Source: a virus
IMG/VR virus record: IMGVR_UViG_3300042301_001646
Span: 1-40,607 of that record
Reading direction: 5' to 3' (one strand)
DNA length: 40,607 nt
Part shown: positions 38,357-40,607 of the stretch, piece after piece
How positions within the stretch are numbered: position 1 is the first letter of the stretch
Layout of the letters: every line of letters begins with the position of its first letter
The notes under the pieces: model-generated
The model's database searches: none
The model's input: only the letters and a program-made list of their open reading frames with translations
Told to the model about the DNA's origin: nothing
Translations under genes and position numbers: made by a program

Positions 38357-38643
38357 GTCCAGAATTAAATAAATTTAAAGAATACCTAGATGACTTATTA
38401 GATGAATATGATCTTTCAGTAGAAAGTATAGTAAGAGATGAGACTGAAACATGTTATATATTTATGAATCCGGGGAATTATGATTCTTATATAGCTTTAG
38501 ACTCCAGTAGCGTACAATACCATATTCAAATGGGTAATTCGGGGCTGTATGGAGGATTCGACTACGAAAATGAAAATGACATTTTTCTGAAAATAAGTGA
38601 AGTAATTGAAAATATAAAAAAGGGAGATAAGAGGAAAGAATGA
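38353..38643 (+). CDS. Tandem early paralogue B (96 aa)
   Basis: A 96-residue copy with MSPELNKFKEYLDDLLDEYD at the start, FMNPGNYDSYIAL in the centre and VIENIKKGDKRKE at the end. It is the most diverged of the three: the GGYNADI centre is changed to PGNYDSY and the VPIKNK loop is replaced by YENENDI. Four-base overlaps on both sides. Confidence 0.7.
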   Translation: MSPELNKFKEYLDDLLDEYDLSVESIVRDETETCYIFMNPGNYDSYIALDSSSVQYHIQMGNSGLYGGFDYENENDIFLKISEVIENIKKGDKRKE

Positions 38644-38930
38644 GTTCAGAATTATACCAGCTTAAAGAACATTTATTTAAACTATTAGAAGATAGTAATT
38701 TGGGGCCGAGGTATATAATAAACACCTCAGATGAAGACGGGGAGTGTTATAGTTTCTTTTTCCTTGGGGGTTACAATGCCGATATAGATCTATTTATAGA
38801 TATGATCGTGCCATCTATTAAGAAATGTCATACAACATATCTCGCCGACATACCAATAAAGAATAAAGAGGATATAGATGAGATTATAGAAAAGATCGTA
38901 GAATTTATAAAAGGAGCAGATAAGATATGA
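38640..38930 (+). CDS. Tandem early paralogue C (96 aa)
   Basis: A 96-residue copy with MSSELYQLKEHLFKLLEDSN, FFLGGYNADIDLF and IPIKNKEDIDEIIEKI. It is closer to copy A than to copy B through the GGYNADI and PIKNKxDI blocks. The end overlaps the SLOG gene by four bases. The role is unknown; acidic, small and duplicated early proteins might be decoys or inhibitors. Confidence 0.7.
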   Translation: MSSELYQLKEHLFKLLEDSNLGPRYIINTSDEDGECYSFFFLGGYNADIDLFIDMIVPSIKKCHTTYLADIPIKNKEDIDEIIEKIVEFIKGADKI

Positions 38931-39421
38931 GTATATACTATGCGGGTATTGGGGCGCGAAGTGTCTGCCCGGAGGTGGAAAGATTCTTTAAAGGTCTTGG
39001 TAAGTTCTATGCCCAACAAGGATATATATTAAGATCGGGCGGGGCGAGAGGCTCGGACCAGAGTTTTGAATATGGCTGCGATTTAGCCGGGGGAAAGAAA
39101 GAGATCTATTTGCCATACAAAGGGTTTAATGGTAATTCTTCGGAATTATATCATGTTTCACAGGAGGCGATGAGTATTGCCCGGGAGGTGTGTCCCCATT
39201 GGGATTACCTGAATGAAGTTTCAAGGAGGTTATTGGGGCGCAATGTGTATCAGATCCTTGGCCCTGATTTGTGTGACCCGGTTAAGTTTGTCGCGTGTTA
39301 TACAGAAGGTGGGGAGAAGAAGGGCGGCACGAGAGTTGGGATCATGTTGGCGGAAAAGTATGAAGTGCCTGTGTTTAATTATGGCTTGGTGTTTTCTGTG
39401 GGTGTTACAAAACAGCTATAA
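38927..39421 (+). CDS. SLOG/DprA-like Rossmann-fold protein (164 aa)
   Basis: A 164-residue protein with a SLOG-type nucleotide-binding pattern: YYAGIGARSVCPEVERFF at the start, ILRSGGARGSDQSFEYG (the GGA-x-G-D loop) near residues 34-50, KEIYLPYKGFNG and late GGTRVGIMLAEKYEVPVFN. Phage proteins of this kind are common and of unknown function; relatives act on nucleotides or bind DNA. It is more GC-rich than the genes before it and marks a change in composition that continues to the right edge. The first TTACAAAAC repeat lies inside its last codons. Confidence 0.78.
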   Translation: MSIYYAGIGARSVCPEVERFFKGLGKFYAQQGYILRSGGARGSDQSFEYGCDLAGGKKEIYLPYKGFNGNSSELYHVSQEAMSIAREVCPHWDYLNEVSRRLLGRNVYQILGPDLCDPVKFVACYTEGGEKKGGTRVGIMLAEKYEVPVFNYGLVFSVGVTKQL

Positions 39422-39710
39422 TTCAGCATAACCTTCCCCGTTTTTTTTATTTTCCATTGCGAGGGTGTGTTGGGCGGTGGTGTATTATAGCCTTTTGTTA
39501 CAAAACTGTTGTAAGGGGGTTATAGCCCTCTAGTTTTGGGGCTTTAGCGTGTTACAAAACGGTTCTGGTGTTTTTTTTATTATTGCTTTTTTTCATTTGC
39601 CCTTCGGGCTGGTGATATAGCGTGTTACAAAACGGTTGGATTGGGTATTTTATTATTGCTTTTTTCATCTGCCCTTCGGGCTGATGGTCTAAACGTGTTA
39701 CAAAACGGTT
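39404..39710 (+). repeat. Five GTTACAAAACNGYT iteron-like repeats
   Basis: Copies at 39404-39417, 39497-39510, 39551-39564, 39624-39637 and 39697-39710 share GTTACAAAAC followed by (A/T/G)G(C/T)T. The second extends to a palindrome, TTACAAAACTGTTGTAA. Three of them are embedded in 73-base direct repeats. Regular short repeats in a non-coding stretch are typical of replication origins, partition sites or regulator arrays; which one cannot be told. Confidence 0.75.
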
Positions 39711-39731
39711 CTGGTGTTTTTTTTATTATTG
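39549..39731 (+). repeat. 73-base direct repeats with UUCG hairpin
   Basis: A unit of about 73 bases starting GTGTTACAAAACGGTT is present at 39549-39621 and 39622-39694, and half a copy at 39695-39731. Each full unit holds a T-rich tract, TTATTATTGC, then GCCC-TTCG-GGC, a hairpin with the extra-stable UUCG loop. The T tract lies before rather than after the hairpin, so it is not a normal plus-strand terminator. Confidence 0.75.
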
Positions 39732-39762
39732 AGGGGGTGAGTGTCCCCGGCCGCGCCGGGCG

Positions 39763-39816
39763 ATTTTAATGTTAGCTTAATTTTCATTAACCCCCCCATT
39801 TTAATGTTAGCTTAAT
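39763..39816 (+). repeat. Exact 19-base direct repeat
   Basis: ATTTTAATGTTAGCTTAAT occurs at 39763-39781 and again at 39798-39816, 35 bases apart start to start. The spacer holds a run of seven C. The unit includes the near-palindrome TTAGCTTAA. Confidence 0.85.
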
Positions 39817-39857
39817 GTGGACCGCCTGACACATCCTGACGTATTTCATCCTGACGC

Positions 39858-39887
39858 AAAAAAAAATTGACAGGAAAACCCTGCCAA
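39858..39887 (-). terminator. Second minus-strand terminator
   Basis: On the minus strand TTGGCAGG pairs with CCTGTCAA (one G-U pair) across a six-base loop, followed by nine T. It lies after the stronger hairpin at 39903-39934 and forms a tandem stop for the poly-Ser gene transcript. Confidence 0.75.
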
Positions 39888-39902
39888 TTCCGACCCTCAC
39901 AT

Positions 39903-39934
39903 AAAAAAAAAGAGCGGGGGCTTGCGCCCCCGCC
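39903..39934 (-). terminator. Strong GC-rich terminator after poly-Ser gene
   Basis: On the minus strand GCGGGGGC-GCAA-GCCCCCGC (39914-39933) is a perfect 8-bp stem with a GNRA-type GCAA loop, followed by TCTTTTTTTTT. It lies 14 bases past the stop of the minus-strand gene at 39948 and supports that gene as real. Confidence 0.92.
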
Positions 39935-39947
39935 CTATCACATCCTA

Positions 39948-40358
39948 TCACTCTTCCGATTCCCTGGAAAGGTCTGCCAGGTATTTAAGCGCCCTCTCTT
40001 TTGCCAAGTCGTAAAAGTTACTGATATCGACTCGAGCTATTTCGACCTTGGCATCTCCGGGCATTTCACCAATTACATCTCGCAAGCTCATTCCTCCTTC
40101 CAATCTTTCCACCGTAAGACTCGCCATAAAAGCGGCATCCGTAAGGCGGTGAGGATTAGCTTTGATGATTTCCATGATTTCGTCAGGCGTCCGTTGGCGT
40201 TCATTGACGATTGTCATGCGGGCCGAGCCTGGCAAAATCCGTTGACTAATGCCATCGTTGATTTGAGCCGGCGTCAGAGCGTATTTCAGTCTGAAGCCCG
40301 TGGGCCGTCCTGGACGGTTTTGAGAAGAAGAAGAAGAAGAAGAAGAAGAAGAATTCAT
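39948..40358 (-). CDS. Poly-Ser protein of unknown function (136 aa)
   Basis: A 136-residue protein that begins MN followed by ten Ser, then QNRPGRPTGFRLKYALTPAQ, a basic piece with an AT-hook-like core (PGRPTG). The rest is helical (TPDEIMEIIKANPHRLTDAA; KVEIARVDISNFYDLAKERA). It is more GC-rich than the rest of the phage and has its own tandem terminators. DNA binding, for example as a regulator or a small terminase-like protein, is possible but not shown. The Ser run is encoded by a TCT/TTC triplet repeat that may vary in length without changing the frame. Confidence 0.6.
   Translation of the reverse strand: MNSSSSSSSSSSQNRPGRPTGFRLKYALTPAQINDGISQRILPGSARMTIVNERQRTPDEIMEIIKANPHRLTDAAFMASLTVERLEGGMSLRDVIGEMPGDAKVEIARVDISNFYDLAKERALKYLADLSRESEE
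40323..40353 (+). repeat. (GAA)10 microsatellite within CDS
   Basis: Ten GAA triplets on the plus strand encode the Ser run of the minus-strand gene. Triplet repeats of this length are uncommon in phages and could expand or contract by slippage. Confidence 0.85.
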
Positions 40359-40494
40359 GATGGTTTTTTTTCTATGGTTTAGTTAAGACGGCTTTTTCGC
40401 CGTGGGATACCTTTACCATAAGGCTCGAGTATTGCAAGTAGTAAAAAGGGTTTTCTGCAAATTCTTTTCTTAATCGGATTTTAATCTTCCCCAG
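40359..40494. other. Upstream region of poly-Ser gene
   Basis: It holds a hairpin (ACGGC-TTTTTC-GCCGT around 40388-40404) that would sit in the 5' leader of the poly-Ser mRNA, and TTGCAA/TATGGT sequences on the minus strand at poor spacing. No clear promoter or gene is seen. Confidence 0.4.
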
Positions 40495-40607
40495 GCGTCA
40501 CGCTCCACCAGCGTCACGCTCCACCAGCGTCACGCTCCACCAGCGTCACGCTCCACCAGCGTCACGCTCCACCAGCGTCACGCTCCACCAGCGTCACGCT
40601 CCACCAG
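40495..40607 (+). repeat. 16-base minisatellite running off the window
   Basis: GCGTCACGCTCCACCA is repeated head to tail seven times (40495-40606) without a mismatch and continues past the window edge. Each unit contains the palindrome GCGTCACGC. An exact repeat at the end of the sequence may be where assembly stopped. Confidence 0.95.

Larger units (their letters stand above)
39422..39947. other. Non-coding repeat-rich region
   Basis: The 526 bases between the SLOG gene and the poly-Ser gene hold no convincing gene. From left to right there are iteron-like and 73-base repeats, a GC hairpin (CCCGGC/GCCGGG, 39746-39760), an exact 19-base direct repeat, two CATCCTGACG repeats (39832-39841, 39847-39856) and tandem terminators. 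It is much richer in G and C runs than the rest of the window. Confidence 0.7.

Noticed and set aside
39867-40382. Plus-strand ORF of 171 codons ending in an Arg run
   Set aside because: It is the antisense of the poly-Ser gene and its terminators; the Arg run comes from the GAA triplets, and terminator hairpins point to the minus-strand gene as real.
39549-40607. Possible CRISPR array from repeated units
   Set aside because: The 73-base repeats carry no unique spacers between copies, the 16-base repeat is contiguous without spacers, and no cas genes are present.
1-40607. tRNA genes, integrase or lysogeny repressor
   Set aside because: No cloverleaf with a GTTCRA-type T-loop was noticed and no recombinase or repressor motif was seen in any translated frame; a tRNA search program was not run.

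Overview
The window is one end of an uncultured tailed-phage (Caudoviricetes) genome. It is AT-rich and tightly packed, with a terminase large subunit, portal, HK97-like capsid protein, tail tube, tape measure, tailspike and lysis genes. No sheath gene is visible, so a siphovirus-like tail is the simplest reading, but the tape measure runs off the left edge and the distal tail genes are not seen. Candidate outer-membrane lipoproteins, a spanin-like overlapping pair and a heptosyltransferase-like enzyme suggest a Gram-negative host. Consensus sigma-70 promoters on the early strand argue against Bacteroidota. No integrase, DNA polymerase, helicase, tRNA or CRISPR array was found.

Layout. (1) 1-11805, minus: tape measure, tail chaperone candidates, tail tube, connector/neck genes, major capsid, decoration protein and a protease-scaffold. 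(2) 11842-13941, minus: a lysis cassette (M15 endolysin, overlapping spanin-like pair, lipoprotein, holin) lying unusually between portal and protease. (3) 13928-21012, minus: portal, TerL, a C2H2-ERCC4 nuclease, a terminase-small-like protein, a zinc-containing sigma-like factor, a zinc ribbon and a 56-residue protein. (4) 21052-26205, minus: GT9 glycosyltransferase, fibre, pectate-lyase-fold tailspike and PhoH. (5) 26332-26646, plus: a moron-like orphan with its own promoter and terminator. (6) 26639-31287, minus: fibre/receptor-binding cluster with three tandem paralogues and a duplicated fibre. (7) 31333-39421, plus (one small minus gene): early/accessory genes including an IMPDH/GMP reductase homologue, a C5-cytosine and an N6/N4 DNA methyltransferase, an HNH endonuclease split by a LAGLIDADG intein, three tandem paralogues and a SLOG-fold protein. 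(8) 39422-40607: GC-richer region with iteron-like repeats, 73-base repeats, tandem terminators, a poly-Ser protein gene and a 16-base minisatellite running off the edge.

Transcription. The most interesting signal is a repeated element, TTAAnTAGTGTAA (core AGTGTAA), just upstream of late-gene starts on the minus strand: before the tape measure, protease, holin, portal, the sigma/terminase operon, the tailspike and the fibre operon. It tends to sit just downstream of terminators. I infer a phage-specific late promoter, perhaps read by the encoded sigma-like factor. By contrast, several plus-strand genes have sigma-70 -10 boxes only 5-6 bases before the ATG, so their mRNAs should be leaderless.
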